DNA from: Sinomonas mesophila
GTDB lineage: Bacteria; Actinomycetota; Actinomycetes; Actinomycetales; Micrococcaceae
DNA length: 64,000 bases
Reading direction: 5' to 3'
Assembly (NCBI RefSeq): GCF_001999765.1
Contig: NZ_KV908330.1
Coordinates: 44,921 to 108,920 of the forward strand
Under the pieces are notes generated by a model. That model was not told where the DNA came from. It was given only the letters and a program-made list of their open reading frames with translations, and made no database searches. This document shows positions 53,363 to 64,000 of the stretch, in pieces (position 1 is the first letter of the stretch; every line of letters starts with the position of its first letter). Made by a program: the position numbers and the translations under genes.

Positions 53363-54315
53363 GGGTGGGCGGCGGCGTAGACCTCCCGCAGCGTGTCCGC
53401 GGTGACGTGCGTGTAGACCTGCGTCGTCGTGACCGACGCGTGGCCGAGGAGCTCCTGCACGACGCGCACGTCCGCCCCTCCCTCGAGGAGGTGCGTCGCG
53501 AAGGAGTGCCGCAGCGTGTGCGGGGAGACGTCGCGGCCGATCATGGCCTTCTCGGCAACGTCCTTGAGGATGGTCCACGCGCTCTGCCGGCTGATCCGCC
53601 CGCCCCGGGCGTTGAGGAACAGGGCCGGCGTCCCCCTCCCCTTGGCCACGAGGGCGGGGCGGCCGCGCACGAGGTACGCCTCGAGCGCGCGGGCGGCGTA
53701 CGAGCCCAGCGGCACAAGCCGCTCCTTCGAGCCTTTGCCGAAGAGCCGCACGATCGGTGGCCCGGCCTCGCCGGACTCGAGCCGCAGGTCGTCGACGTCG
53801 AGCCCCACGGCCTCGCTGATCCGGGCGCCGGTCGCGTAGAGGAACTCGAGCAGGGCGCGGTCGCGCAGCCCCGACGGCGTGTCCGCGGCCGCCGCGTCGA
53901 GGATGCGGCCCACCTCGTCGACGCTGATCGCCTTGGGCAGGCGCTGCCCCGCGAGCGGCGGATGGACGTCGGCGGCCGGGTCGCCCGCCGTCGTGCCCTC
54001 GAGGGCCCAGAACCGGTGCAGCCCGCGCACGGCGACCACCGTCCGCGCCGCCGAGCGCGCCGTGAGCGGGCTCCCGCCGTCGGCCCCGTCCCGCAGCGCC
54101 TCGGCGAACCGGCCCACGTGGCCGCGGTCGACGCCGGACGGCGCGCCGACGCCCTCGCGCGCGAGGTAGGCGGCGTAGCGGGCGAGGTCGCGGCGGTAGG
54201 CGGCGAGGGTGTTCGCGGCGAGACCGCGCTCGACGGCGAGGTGGCGCAGGTAGTCCTCGACCGCCCGCGCGAGTGCCGGGGCCGGCGCGGCGTCCGCCGG
54301 ATCCTGGACGTGCAT
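53347..54315 (-). CDS. xerD: Site-specific tyrosine recombinase XerD
   Basis: 322 residues. The catalytic set is complete: Arg in ATGARISE, Lys in [11 protein letters not shown], His-x-x-Arg in [13 protein letters not shown], His in LLGHASVTT and Tyr in TQVYTHV. The N-terminal SAM-like domain has [20 protein letters not shown]. With XerC it resolves chromosome dimers at dif. It lies between the ADP-ribose-type NUDIX gene and the MutT-type one, matching Rv1700-Rv1701, so it is a housekeeping recombinase and not a phage integrase. No dif site was located in the window. Confidence 0.95.
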   Translation of the reverse strand: MHVQDPADAAPAPALARAVEDYLRHLAVERGLAANTLAAYRRDLARYAAYLAREGVGAPSGVDRGHVGRFAEALRDGADGGSPLTARSAARTVVAVRGLHRFWALEGTTAGDPAADVHPPLAGQRLPKAISVDEVGRILDAAAADTPSGLRDRALLEFLYATGARISEAVGLDVDDLRLESGEAGPPIVRLFGKGSKERLVPLGSYAARALEAYLVRGRPALVAKGRGTPALFLNARGGRISRQSAWTILKDVAEKAMIGRDVSPHTLRHSFATHLLEGGADVRVVQELLGHASVTTTQVYTHVTADTLREVYAAAHPRARG

Positions 54316-54326
54316 GGAGGGCCCGC

Positions 54327-54992
54327 TCAGCGCTGGCCCGGGTGGGCCGGCCAGGGGCTGTCGCCCGGGCGCAGGGAGGTGAAGCCGTCCCGGCGGGCTG
54401 CGTCGGCGGCGAGGACGCCGACGACGGCGCTCGGGTTGTGCAGCCGGCCCCCCAGCACGGCCCGGACGGCCTCGTCGAGGTCGACCCAGATGAACTCGAT
54501 CTCCGACTCCTCGTCGGTGCGCTCGTGCCGCTCGTGGTGGGGGATCTCGCGCAGGCCTCGCGCGAGGTAGATGCGGATGGCCTCGCTCGAGGAGCCGGGC
54601 GAGTTGAAGAAGTCAGCGAGGACGTACCAGTGCTCCGCCGCGAGGTCCGCCTCCTCGGCGAGCTCGCGGGCGGCCGCGTCGAGGTTCGACTCGCCCTCGA
54701 CGTCGAGGAGGCCGGCGGGGATTTCCCACAGGTCCATGCCGACGGGGTGCCTGTACTGGCGCAGCAGGAGCACCCTGCCCTCGCCGTCCATGGGCAGGAT
54801 GGCGACGGCCCCGGGGTGGTCGATGTAGTCGCGGTGGAGCGTTCCCGCACCCTCGGAGAGCTCGAAGGCGTCGCTGCGCACGTTCCAGATCCGGCCCGTG
54901 TAGACCGTCTCGGAGGACAGCACGCGCCGCGGGCTCAGCGCATCCTCGACGTGCGTCGAGCTGCCCTGCGGCCGCGGCGCGTGCGTCGTCAT
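54327..54992 (-). CDS. NUDIX hydrolase (ADP-ribose pyrophosphatase type, Rv1700-like)
   Basis: 221 residues. [20 protein letters not shown] is the ADP-ribose-pyrophosphatase signature, followed by a Nudix box ([24 protein letters not shown]). As in Rv1700, the box has one extra residue between the glycine and glutamate. [20 protein letters not shown] follows, which supports ADPRase rather than MutT. It cleaves ADP-ribose to AMP and ribose-5-phosphate. It lies 8 bp after pyrG and 11 bp before xerD. Confidence 0.92.
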   Translation of the reverse strand: MTTHAPRPQGSSTHVEDALSPRRVLSSETVYTGRIWNVRSDAFELSEGAGTLHRDYIDHPGAVAILPMDGEGRVLLLRQYRHPVGMDLWEIPAGLLDVEGESNLDAAARELAEEADLAAEHWYVLADFFNSPGSSSEAIRIYLARGLREIPHHERHERTDEESEIEFIWVDLDEAVRAVLGGRLHNPSAVVGVLAADAARRDGFTSLRPGDSPWPAHPGQR

Positions 54993-55000
54993 GCCCTGGC

Positions 55001-56776
<1,776 letters not shown>

Positions 56777-56790
56777 GGAATTCGAGCATA

Positions 56791-58593
56791 TCACCGATCG
56801 GGCGTCCACCCCTCCCCGCTCTGGCGTGTCGGCCGCCATGCAGCGGCCGTACATGCGGCGGCCGCCCTCGCCGACGCCGCGTCCTCGAGCAGCTCGAGGG
56901 CGTGCGCCTGGGCGCTCGAGGAGTCTTCCTGGCCGGCGAGCATGCGGGCGAGCTCGACGACGCGCTCCTGGTCGCCGAGGACCCGGATGTCGCTCGAGGT
57001 CACGCCCTCCACCCCGGCGGCGCTGCGCGAGGAGGCCACCGAGTTCTTGATCACCGTGATGTGCCGGTCGGCGAACGCCGCGACCTGCGGCAGGTGCGTC
57101 ACGACGAGCACCTGGACATGCCTGGCCAGCATCGCGAGGCGCCGGCCGATCTCGACGGCGGCGCGCCCTCCGACGCCCGAGTCGACCTCGTCGAAGACGA
57201 ACGTCGGCACCGGGTCGACGGCGGCGAGCACGACCTCGATGGCGAGCATGACGCGGGAGAGCTCACCCCCGGAGGCGCCCTTGCCGAGCGGCCGGGCGGG
57301 GGCGCCCGCGTGCGGCTGGAGCTGGATCGCGACCGTGTCGGACCCGTCCGGGCCGAGCTCCCCGGTCGGTTCGACCGTGACGTGCAGGGTCGCGTCCGGC
57401 ATCGCGAGGGCCGTGAGCTCGGCGCTCACGCGCTCGGCGAGCTCCGCGGCGGCGGCCTGGCGCAGGGAGGTCATCTCGGCGGCGAGCTCCCTGAGCTCGG
57501 CCTCGTCGCGCACGAGCTGCTCGGTGAGCGACTCGATCCGGCCGTCGTCGTCCTGGAGCTCGAAGAGCCGCTTCTGGCCCGCCTCCGCCCAGACAAGGAC
57601 CTCGTCCAGGGTCGGGGCGTACTTGCGGGTCAGGCCCGTGAGGGCGGCCCGCCGCTCCTCGACCTCCGCGAGCCGGGCGGGGTCGGCGTCGAGCGCGGAG
57701 GCGTAGCTCGCGAGCGAGGAGGCGACGTCGGCGAGCAGGTAGCCGGCCTCGGCGAGCCGCTCGGCGGCCGCGGAGAGCTCGGGATCGTGCTCCGAGACGT
57801 GCTCGAGGGCCCGTCTGGCGCCGTCCACAAGCGTCGTCGCGTCGGAGGCCTCGCCGAAGTCCTCGGCGACGAGCGCCTCGTGCGCCTGCTGGGCCGCCGC
57901 GCGCAGGGCCTCGGCGTGCGAGAGGCGCAGCGACTCGGCGCGCAGGGCCTCGTCCTCGCCCCGCTCGGGGCCGACCTCGCCGATCTCGGCGAGCGCCGCC
58001 TCGAGGGACTCGGCCTCGCGGAGGCGCTCCCGGGCGCCAGAGGTGAGCTCGTCGAGCTCGCGGCGCGCGGCGACCCACCCCCCGTAGCGCAGCGTGTAGG
58101 CGGCCTGCTTCGCGGCGAAGGCCGCGCCCGCGAACTTGTCGAGGGCCTCGCGCTGGGCGGCCGGGCTCTTGAGCCGCAGCTGCTCGGACTGGCCGTGGAT
58201 CACGACGAGCCGGCTCCCGACCTCGGCGAGCGTACCGACGGGCGCGCTGCGGCCCCCGACGTGGGCTCGGCTGCGTCCGTCCGCGCCGACCGTACGCGCG
58301 AGCAGGAGCTCGGCGCCGCCGTCGTGCTCCTCGATCTCGGCGCCCGCCTCCTCGGCGCGCACGACGGCGTCGTGCCCCGGCTCGAGCCGGACGCTCGCCT
58401 CCGCGAGGGCGGACTTCGCGCCCGTCCGGACGGCGCCCGCGTCGGAGCGGCCGCCGAGCAGGAGGCCGAGGGCCGTGACGACCATGGTCTTGCCCGCGCC
58501 GGTCTCACCGGTCACGACGCTCAGCCCGGGGCCGAGCGGGAGGGACGCCTCGGTGATGACGCCGAGGTCGCGGATCCTGAGTTCCTCGATCAT
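56791..58593 (-). CDS. recN: DNA repair protein RecN
   Basis: 600 residues. The Walker A motif is [16 protein letters not shown] near the N-terminus, and Walker B/signature are at the C-terminus ([36 protein letters not shown]). A coiled-coil between them makes it an SMC-like repair ATPase for double-strand breaks. ATG 58593 has GAGGAG upstream. It follows nadK by 14 bp and precedes pyrG. The middle part is Ala/Glu/Arg-rich, as expected for the coiled coil. Confidence 0.96.
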   Translation of the reverse strand: MIEELRIRDLGVITEASLPLGPGLSVVTGETGAGKTMVVTALGLLLGGRSDAGAVRTGAKSALAEASVRLEPGHDAVVRAEEAGAEIEEHDGGAELLLARTVGADGRSRAHVGGRSAPVGTLAEVGSRLVVIHGQSEQLRLKSPAAQREALDKFAGAAFAAKQAAYTLRYGGWVAARRELDELTSGARERLREAESLEAALAEIGEVGPERGEDEALRAESLRLSHAEALRAAAQQAHEALVAEDFGEASDATTLVDGARRALEHVSEHDPELSAAAERLAEAGYLLADVASSLASYASALDADPARLAEVEERRAALTGLTRKYAPTLDEVLVWAEAGQKRLFELQDDDGRIESLTEQLVRDEAELRELAAEMTSLRQAAAAELAERVSAELTALAMPDATLHVTVEPTGELGPDGSDTVAIQLQPHAGAPARPLGKGASGGELSRVMLAIEVVLAAVDPVPTFVFDEVDSGVGGRAAVEIGRRLAMLARHVQVLVVTHLPQVAAFADRHITVIKNSVASSRSAAGVEGVTSSDIRVLGDQERVVELARMLAGQEDSSSAQAHALELLEDAASARAAAACTAAAWRPTRQSGEGWTPDR

Positions 58594-58607
58594 GGGGGCT
58601 CCTCGTC

Positions 58608-59600
58608 TCAGGTCTCGTCGCTGGCGGCGGGCCGGCCTCCCCACGGGACGGGGGGCACCTCGGGCACCACGGGCTCAGGTCCGGCCGTCGCGGCGACCGG
58701 GACCGGGCCGCGCCAGCCGTGGATCGGGAGTTCGAACTTGCGCACGAGGCGCGCGGAGAACGGCGTCGCGCTGATCCGCGCGAGCCGCACGGGCAGGGGC
58801 GACTTCGTGACCTCGACGCGCGCCCCGGGCGGGAGGTCGATCGAGCGCCGCCCGTCGCACCACAGGACGCCGTGGGCGTCGGTGCGGCCCAGGATCTCGA
58901 CGGCAAGGCGAGAGTGCGGGGAGACGACGAGCGGCTTCGCGAAGAGCGCGTGCGCGCTGATGGGCGCGATGACGAGGGCCTCGACCTCGGGCCAGACGAT
59001 GGGGCCGCCGGCGGAGAACGCGTAGGCGGTGCTGCCGGTGGGCGTGGCGAGGACCACGCCGTCGCAGCCGAACGACGTCAGCGGCTTGCCGTCGACCTCG
59101 GTCACGACCTCGATCATCCGCTCGCGGCTCGCCTTCTCCACGGCGGCCTCGTTGAGCGCCCACGTGTGGGCGACCTTGCGGCCCTGCTGCCAGACCGTGA
59201 CGTCGATCGTCATGCGCTCCTCGACCGAGTAGCTGCGCGAGGCGACCCACTCGACCGTCTGGGCGAGGTCCGCGCGCTCGCTCTCGGCGAGGAAGCCGAC
59301 ATGGCCAAGGTTCACGCCGAGCAGGGGGACGTCGACGTCGCGCACGAGCTCGGACGCACGCAGGATCGTCCCGTCGCCGCCGAGGACCATGACGAGCTCG
59401 ACCTCCTCGAGGCCGACGTCCTTGCCGAGGATCTCCGTGGGGTGGTCGATGCCGTCGAAGCGGGCCTCGAGGTCCGCCCGCTGGCCGGCCTGCATGACGG
59501 GCACGAGCCCCGAGCCATAGAGCTGGGCGCAGGCCTCGCGGGCCGCCACCATGGAGTCCTCCCGGCCGGTGTGCGCGAGGACGAGGATACGGCGGGTCAT
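58608..59600 (-). CDS. nadK: NAD kinase
   Basis: 330 residues. The GGDGT motif (MVLGGDGTILRASE) and NE/D motif (NLGHVGFLAESE), FGCDGVVLATPTGSTAYAFS and SAGGPIVWPE are the family hallmarks. It phosphorylates NAD to NADP. Its ATG overlaps the tlyA stop (ATGA). The C-terminal 35 residues (PVAATAGPEPVVPEVPPVPW) are a Pro-rich tail not found in most family members. It precedes recN by 14 bp. Confidence 0.95.
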   Translation of the reverse strand: MTRRILVLAHTGREDSMVAAREACAQLYGSGLVPVMQAGQRADLEARFDGIDHPTEILGKDVGLEEVELVMVLGGDGTILRASELVRDVDVPLLGVNLGHVGFLAESERADLAQTVEWVASRSYSVEERMTIDVTVWQQGRKVAHTWALNEAAVEKASRERMIEVVTEVDGKPLTSFGCDGVVLATPTGSTAYAFSAGGPIVWPEVEALVIAPISAHALFAKPLVVSPHSRLAVEILGRTDAHGVLWCDGRRSIDLPPGARVEVTKSPLPVRLARISATPFSARLVRKFELPIHGWRGPVPVAATAGPEPVVPEVPPVPWGGRPAASDET

Positions 59601-60478
59601 GCGTGGGCCTCCGTTGGGTCGGTGGTGGGCCAGTGCGCCGCGACCCACGCGGCGGCATCCGGCGCGTCGGCACCTGTCACAGCACCCGCAACGGCATCCG
59701 CGGTGGCGGACGACGGCGCGGGGCCGACAGGGCGGGCGTCCCCGCCGGGGCGGGACAGCCAGAGGAAGTACTCGAGGTTGCCGTCCTGGCCGGGCAGCGG
59801 ACTTGGGGCGAGGCCGCGGAGGGCGAGGCCTGCCGTCAGCGCGGCGTCCGCGACCGAGGCGACCGCGCGGCGTCGTTCGCCGTCCGAGCCCACGACGCCG
59901 GTGCGGGCCAACCGCTCCCGGCCCACCTCGAACTGCGGCTTGACCATGACGACGAGGTCCCCGCCCGGCTCGGTGCACGCTGCCAGCGGCGCGAGGACGA
60001 GGGTGAGCGAGATGAAGGACAGGTCCGCGACGGTGAGTCGCGCGGGGCCGCCGATCATGCCGGGCTCGAGGTCCCGGACGTTGAGGCCCTCGTGGACGTG
60101 AACGCGCGGGTCGCTGCGGAGGGCGTCGACGAGCTGCCCGTGGCCGACGTCGACGGCGACGACCTCCGCCGCGCCCGCCTGCAGGAGGACGTCGGTGAAC
60201 CCGCCGGTCGAGGCGCCCGCGTCGAGGCAGCGTGCCCCGGCCGGGTCGACGGCGGGGAAGCGCTCGAGGGCGCCGGCCAGCTTGTGTCCGGCGCGGCTCA
60301 CGAAGCGGTCGTGCTCGGTGGCGGCGACAGCGATGGGCGTGGATTCGTCGACCGCGTGGGAGGCGCGCGTGACGGCGCCGTCGGCAACCGTGACGGCGCC
60401 GTCCGCGATGAGCTTTGCGGCGTGCGTGCGGGAGCGCGCGAGCCCGCGGCGGACGAGCTCGAGGTCGAGTCGGGCCAC
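59597..60478 (-). CDS. tlyA: TlyA family rRNA methyltransferase
   Basis: 293 residues. An N-terminal S4 domain (RLDLELVRRGLARSRTHAAK) is followed by the FtsJ-like SAM domain (CLDAGASTGGFTDVLLQAGA, VDVGHGQLVDALR, KPQFEVGRE). It 2'-O-methylates 16S and 23S rRNA cytidines; loss of this activity is linked to capreomycin resistance in mycobacteria. The GTG at 60478 abuts the small gene. The tail (about residues 245-293) is Ala/Pro-rich. Gene order small protein-tlyA-nadK-recN matches Rv1693-Rv1696. Confidence 0.94.
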   Translation of the reverse strand: MARLDLELVRRGLARSRTHAAKLIADGAVTVADGAVTRASHAVDESTPIAVAATEHDRFVSRAGHKLAGALERFPAVDPAGARCLDAGASTGGFTDVLLQAGAAEVVAVDVGHGQLVDALRSDPRVHVHEGLNVRDLEPGMIGGPARLTVADLSFISLTLVLAPLAACTEPGGDLVVMVKPQFEVGRERLARTGVVGSDGERRRAVASVADAALTAGLALRGLAPSPLPGQDGNLEYFLWLSRPGGDARPVGPAPSSATADAVAGAVTGADAPDAAAWVAAHWPTTDPTEAHA

Positions 60479-60480
60479 GG

Positions 60481-60705
60481 CTATTCCCCCGCCCCCGGCT
60501 CCGTCTCCAGGGCCGCGGTGAGGGCCTCGTGGAACTCCTCGAAGGCCGCCGCACGCTCGGAGAGCGGGAGCCCCTCTGCCTCGGCGAGGGCCTCGAGGGC
60601 ATCCTCGACGCCGACGCCCGCCGCGGGAACGGACGCGGCGGGGCCCACGGCTCTGCGTAGATCGGCAGGCGTCGGTGCCTGTGCCGGCTGTGGATCCTCG
60701 CTCAT
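60481..60705 (-). CDS. Small conserved actinobacterial protein (Rv1693-like position)
   Basis: 74 residues, starting MSEDPQPAQAPTPADLRRAV and ending ALTAALETEPGAGE. Its central part is helical and Glu/Ala-rich (DALEALAEAEGLPLSERAAA). It sits between the HAD phosphatase and tlyA, the position of Rv1693. There is no recognisable domain. Conservation of position, not sequence, supports it as a real gene. Confidence 0.7.
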   Translation of the reverse strand: MSEDPQPAQAPTPADLRRAVGPAASVPAAGVGVEDALEALAEAEGLPLSERAAAFEEFHEALTAALETEPGAGE

Positions 60706-60749
60706 GTCCCCCAGCTTATCGACCCGCGCCGACCGTTCCCGTTCGCGTC

Positions 60750-61730
60750 CTACCGCTCCCAGCGCAGCTCCGGCGACGTCGGGCCGTCCGCGTCGGGATG
60801 CGCCGACCACCAGGCCGCGCACGCCGCGCGCCACGCGTCGAGGTCGTCGGGGCTGCCGGAGACCTCGACGCCGCCCGCGACGGACCGTGCGGCCGCGCCG
60901 CCGACCCGCCACACGCCGTCGTCCGCCACCGTCCCAGGGTAGGGGCGGTAGAAGTCCGCAAGCGTGGCGAGAATGAATCCGGGCCGCTCGGCCGTGCGGG
61001 CGGCGAGGATCGTCTCGGGCGTGTCGACGCCGGTCAGGACGGCCGCGGTCGCGAAGCCGGCACGGTTGCCGCCGAGGATGTCGGTGTCGAGCCGGTCGCC
61101 GACGACGACGGGGCGGCGCGCGCCGAGGCGCTCGGCGGCGGCGAGGAACAGCGGGGCCTCGGGCTTGCCGGCCACGAGCGGCTCGCGGCCCGTCGCGGCC
61201 CGCACCGCGGCCACGAGCGTCCCGTTGCCGGGTGCCTTCCCTCGGGCCTGCGGGATGGACATGTCCGTGTTGGTCGCGACCCACACGGCGCCGGCCGCCA
61301 CAGCGTAGGCCGCCTCGGCGAGCTGCTTCCAGCCGAGGTCGGGGCTGAAGCCCTGGATCACGGCGTCAGGGGCGTCCTCGGCCGAGGCGACAGGGACGAG
61401 CCCGCGCTGCTCGACCTCGTGGGCCAGGAACTGGCTCCCCGTGACGAGGACGCGGGCGCCCTGGGGCACCTGCCCCGCGAGCAGCTCGGCGCCTGCCTGC
61501 GCCGAGCTCACGACGTCGTCGTCCGCAGCCGGCGCGCCGAGCTCGCGCAGGTGTGCGGCCACCTCGGCGGGGCTCCGCGAGGCGTTGTTCGTCACGTAGC
61601 CCAGCCGCACGCCCCGTCCCTCGAGGGCCTGCAGCGCCTCGACGGCGCCGGGGATGGCGTGCGGCCCCGCGTACACGACGCCGTCGAGATCGGAGAGGAC
61701 CGCGTCGAACGCGTCGATGAAGTCCGCCAT
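60750..61730 (-). CDS. HAD family phosphatase (NagD-type)
   Basis: 326 residues. Motif I is LSDLDGVVYAGPHAIPGAVE, motif II is YVTNNASRSPAEVAAHL, and motif IV includes VVGDRLDTDILGGNRAGFAT. The lysine of motif III is in VAGKPEAPLFL. These are NagD/PNPase-type HAD hydrolases acting on sugar phosphates or nucleotides. It starts one base after the TPR stop and ends 44 bp before the small gene. The Mtb counterpart is Rv1692. Confidence 0.9.
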   Translation of the reverse strand: MADFIDAFDAVLSDLDGVVYAGPHAIPGAVEALQALEGRGVRLGYVTNNASRSPAEVAAHLRELGAPAADDDVVSSAQAGAELLAGQVPQGARVLVTGSQFLAHEVEQRGLVPVASAEDAPDAVIQGFSPDLGWKQLAEAAYAVAAGAVWVATNTDMSIPQARGKAPGNGTLVAAVRAATGREPLVAGKPEAPLFLAAAERLGARRPVVVGDRLDTDILGGNRAGFATAAVLTGVDTPETILAARTAERPGFILATLADFYRPYPGTVADDGVWRVGGAAARSVAGGVEVSGSPDDLDAWRAACAAWWSAHPDADGPTSPELRWER

Positions 61731-61731
61731 C

Positions 61732-63762
61732 CTAGGCGTTCTCGTCCCGCGGACCGCCGTCCTGGCCGTCATCCGACGCGGCGGTGTCGACCTCGTGCAC
61801 CCCGATCTCGTCCTCGGCCAGGGCAGGCCCGGACCCGTTCGGGGCCTCGTCGGCGCCTTCCTCGGCCTTCTCGGGGTTCTCGCTCTCGGGGCCCTCGCCC
61901 GCGTCGCGGCGCGGGCCTGCCTCGGCGGCCTCCTCGTCCTCGTCCCAGCCGAGGTCGACGATCTCGGGCTCGGCGAACTCGCCGACGCCGAGCGCGCTCT
62001 CGGCCACGCCGATCTGGCGGTACCAGCGGGCGGCCTCCTCGGAGCGGCCGGCCGCGGAGAGCGCGTCGGCGTAGGCCTCGAAGAGGCGCGGGCTGAAGGA
62101 GAAGGCCCGGTTGATGTCGAGCTGCGGGATCTCGAGCTCGCGCACGGCGCCGGCGAAGTCGCCCATGTCGGCGCGCGCGCCCGAGGCCACGATCGCGAGC
62201 TCGGCCTTGCCGGCGTTGTCGAGCATGTTCCGTTCGTCGGAGGCGGCCAGCTCAAGGGCCTTCTCCGGTCGGCCGAGGCCACGCTCGCAGTCGGCCATGT
62301 GCGCCAGGTGGATGCTCGAGCCCGTGATGCGGCGGAACGTGCGGAACTCGCGCAGGGCGTCGTCGTAGCGGCCCGCGGCGTAGGCGGTGATGCCGACGGC
62401 CTCGCGGACGGCGCCGATGCGCCCTCCGCGGCGGCTCGCCGCGAGGGCGTGCTGGTAGGCCAGCTCAGCGTCGATGTCGATGAGCCTGCCGGCCATGACG
62501 AGGTGCTTCGAGACCCACTCAGCGTTGTTGCCCTCGAGGGTACGCAGCTGGGCAGCCGTCGCGCGGTCGAGCTCCTTGCCCGTCACGTCAGGATCGATCT
62601 CCGGCGACTTTTCGCGGTCGGCGCGGTTCGAGACGCGCAGGTCCGCCGCGTTGTGCTGCCGTGGCCGCTCCTCGCGCTCGAACCCACGGGCCTCGTAGCG
62701 CCCAGGACGATCGGTCCGCTCGGGCCGGCCGGCCCCGTAGGGGCGGGGACCGCGGTCCTCGCGCGCTCCCGGACGTCCTGCGCCCTCGTCGCGGCGGAAG
62801 GGGCGGCGCTCGCCACGGTCGTCGCGCTCGAACTGACGAGGACCACGCTCACCACGGTCACGATCGCCGAACGGACGACGCTCGCCACGGTCACGATCGC
62901 CGAACGGACGACGCTCGCCACGCTCCTGGCGCTCGAACTGACGCGGACCACGCTCACCCCGATCACGATCACCGAACGGACGACGTTCACCGCGCTCCTC
63001 ACGCTCGAACTGACGAGGACCACGCTCACCCCGATCACGATCCCCAAAGGGGCGGCGCTCGCCCCGGCCCTCACGCTCGAACTGACGAGGACCACGCTCA
63101 CCCCGATCGCGATCGCCATACGGACGACGCTCACCACGCTCGCCCCGCTCCTGGCGCTCGAACTGACGAGGACCACGCTCACCCCGGTCACGATCACCGA
63201 ACGGACGGCGCTCGCCACGCTCGCCACGCTCCTGGCGCTCGAACTGACGAGGACCACGCTCACCCCGATCGCGATCGCCATACGGACGACGCTCACCACG
63301 CTCGCCAAGTTCCTGGCGCTCGAACTGACGAGGACCACGCTCACCCCGGTCACGATCACCGAACGGACGACGCTCACCACGGTCTTCACGGTCGAAGGAC
63401 CGCGGGGCACGGTCACGATCACCGAACCGACGCTCACCGCCCTCGTCGCGGCGGAACGGTCGGCGCTCACCGCGATCGCGGTCGCCGAAGCGACGCTCAC
63501 CGCCCTCACGCTCGTAGGGGCGGCGCTCACCGCCGTCCCCACCGCTGCGGTCGCGGTCGCCGAAGCGACGCTCACCGCCCTCGGCGGATCGACCCTGGAA
63601 TCCCTCGCGGTCTCGGTCCCGGAAGCCGCGGGGGCGGCCCCCCGAATTGCTCGTGCCGCGGAAGGCGCCGCCGAAGCGATCGGAGCCCCGGCCGCTGTCA
63701 CCGCCCCGTCGGGGGCCGCCGAAGCCCCGTCCGCCTCGGCCGCGTCCGCTGTCCTCTGCCAT
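61732..63762 (-). CDS. Arg/Gly/Asp-repeat protein with C-terminal TPR-like domain
   Basis: 676 residues from ATG 63762, behind AAAGAGGAGCC; a GTG at 63780 is less favoured. Residues 1-360 are disordered and extremely rich in Arg, Gly, Asp and Glu, made of repeats such as GERGPRQFERQERGE and RRPFGDRDR, with seven PRQFER copies. Residues 390-610 are helical and resemble tetratricopeptide repeats (ELAYQHALAASRRGGRIGAV, GRYDDALREFRTFRRITGSS, KAELAIVASGARADMGDFAG). A Glu-rich acidic tail ends the protein. The RGG-like composition suggests RNA binding or condensate formation, which is inference. It lies just after the rRNA operon and heads the HAD-tlyA-nadK series. Confidence 0.85.
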   Translation of the reverse strand: MAEDSGRGRGGRGFGGPRRGGDSGRGSDRFGGAFRGTSNSGGRPRGFRDRDREGFQGRSAEGGERRFGDRDRSGGDGGERRPYEREGGERRFGDRDRGERRPFRRDEGGERRFGDRDRAPRSFDREDRGERRPFGDRDRGERGPRQFERQELGERGERRPYGDRDRGERGPRQFERQERGERGERRPFGDRDRGERGPRQFERQERGERGERRPYGDRDRGERGPRQFEREGRGERRPFGDRDRGERGPRQFEREERGERRPFGDRDRGERGPRQFERQERGERRPFGDRDRGERRPFGDRDRGERGPRQFERDDRGERRPFRRDEGAGRPGAREDRGPRPYGAGRPERTDRPGRYEARGFEREERPRQHNAADLRVSNRADREKSPEIDPDVTGKELDRATAAQLRTLEGNNAEWVSKHLVMAGRLIDIDAELAYQHALAASRRGGRIGAVREAVGITAYAAGRYDDALREFRTFRRITGSSIHLAHMADCERGLGRPEKALELAASDERNMLDNAGKAELAIVASGARADMGDFAGAVRELEIPQLDINRAFSFSPRLFEAYADALSAAGRSEEAARWYRQIGVAESALGVGEFAEPEIVDLGWDEDEEAAEAGPRRDAGEGPESENPEKAEEGADEAPNGSGPALAEDEIGVHEVDTAASDDGQDGGPRDENA
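62826..63360 (-). repeat. Tandem repeats encoding GERGPRQFER units
   Basis: Seven near-identical units encode PRQFER with GDRDRGERG linkers. Unit length alternates between short and long forms (about 63-93 bp). The DNA repeats are very similar at the nucleotide level, so copy number may vary between strains. Confidence 0.8.
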
Positions 63763-63875
63763 CTGGCTCCTCTTTCCCACCGCGTGGCCTCCGAGGGCCG
63801 CACGTCATCACTATCGATTTTTCTCTCCGGCGATCCTGCTCCGGCACGATTGCCATCAAGTCTACGTGCTGGACC

Positions 63876-63895
63876 CCTTCCGGGATCCCGGAAGG
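63876..63895. promoter_or_regulatory. Perfect 20-bp palindrome upstream of the TPR gene
   Basis: CCTTCCGGGATCCCGGAAGG lies 114 bp before the TPR start, in the 218-bp gap between the 5S terminator and that gene. It could be an operator or a second hairpin. Nothing else stands out in this gap apart from the terminator at 63942-63967. Confidence 0.45.
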
Positions 63896-63941
63896 CCGCT
63901 CAGATCCGGGCACGCCGCTCAGCTGTCCCGCTTAAACGCCG

Positions 63942-63967
63942 GAGGGCCCCCTGGTGTGGGGGCCCTC
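63942..63967 (-). terminator. Terminator of the rRNA operon
   Basis: A perfect 10-bp stem GAGGGCCCCC / GGGGGCCCTC with a six-base loop, about a dozen bases beyond the 5S rRNA end on the minus strand. Confidence 0.85.
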
Positions 63968-63980
63968 TACGGGTGGTGTT

Positions 63981-64000
63981 GTCCGGCGGTGTCCTACTCT
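63981..64000 (-). rRNA. rrf: 5S rRNA, 3' end only (continues past the right edge)
   Basis: The minus-strand sequence AGAGTAGGACACCGCCGGAC at the window edge is the 3' tail of an actinobacterial 5S rRNA (GAGAGTAGGxxxCCGCC, then the closing stem). A strong terminator follows. The rest of the 5S gene and, by usual order, 23S and 16S lie beyond the edge. The exact 3' end is uncertain by one or two bases. Confidence 0.85.

Noticed and set aside
53347..54315. XerD as integrase of the accessory region
   Set aside because: It is in the conserved pyrG-nudix-xerD position with a full XerD catalytic set; no att repeats or phage genes accompany it.
62826..63360. CRISPR-like or intergenic repeat array near the right end
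   Set aside because: The repeats encode a regular PRQFER/GDRDR protein repeat in one long frame with a good start and no spacers.
62661..63935. His/Asp-rich plus-strand open frame opposite the TPR gene
   Set aside because: It is the antisense reading of the Arg/Gly repeat DNA, has no ribosome-binding site and overlaps the promoter region.

Overview
High-GC genomic DNA from an actinomycete, most likely a Micrococcaceae member (Arthrobacter/Sinomonas-like). This rests on GC-biased codon use, GTG starts, the gcvH-garA-ftsR-DUF151-merR order known from Mycobacterium tuberculosis Rv1826-Rv1830, and the order TPR-HAD-tlyA-nadK-recN-pyrG-nudix-xerD with parA-scpA-scpB-rluB-cmk-der that matches Rv1691-Rv1713. 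No database search was possible; family names come from motif recognition.

Layout. 1-10.3 kb holds chromosomal core genes: the N-terminus of a MinD/ParA-like protein, pyruvate carboxylase, a ParA-like ATPase, the gcvH/garA/ftsR regulatory operon, an Fpg-type glycosylase and a membrane protein. 10.3-20 kb holds a flavin-dependent oxidoreductase, then a tightly coupled five-gene cassette (SWIM zinc finger, DUF5691, MoxR AAA ATPase, DUF5682, VWA) whose DUF5682 gene carries a one-base frameshift, then a quinone-reductase-like enzyme. 20-27.2 kb holds tRNA-Pro and der, cmk, tyrA, rluB, scpB, scpA and parA, all on the minus strand.

27.3-52.8 kb is an accessory stretch inserted between two halves of a block that is contiguous in many actinobacteria. 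It carries dctA with a divergent two-component system, two tiny acidic proteins, a Gly-rich LPETG surface protein, a cold-shock gene, a MobA-like transferase, an AztD-like zinc lipoprotein behind an inverted repeat, a hydantoinase/racemase/MFS/GntR catabolic cluster with matching palindromic operators, an NAD(P)-dependent epimerase, an FMN reductase/MarR pair with twin operators, a TIGR01777 epimerase, a thioesterase, and a GntR-prpD-prpB-prpC propionate (2-methylcitrate) operon.

52.8-63.8 kb returns to the core block on the minus strand (nudix, xerD, nudix, pyrG, recN, nadK, tlyA, small protein, HAD phosphatase, repeat-rich TPR protein). It ends at the terminator and the 3' tip of a 5S rRNA gene, so a minus-strand rRNA operon lies just beyond the right edge.
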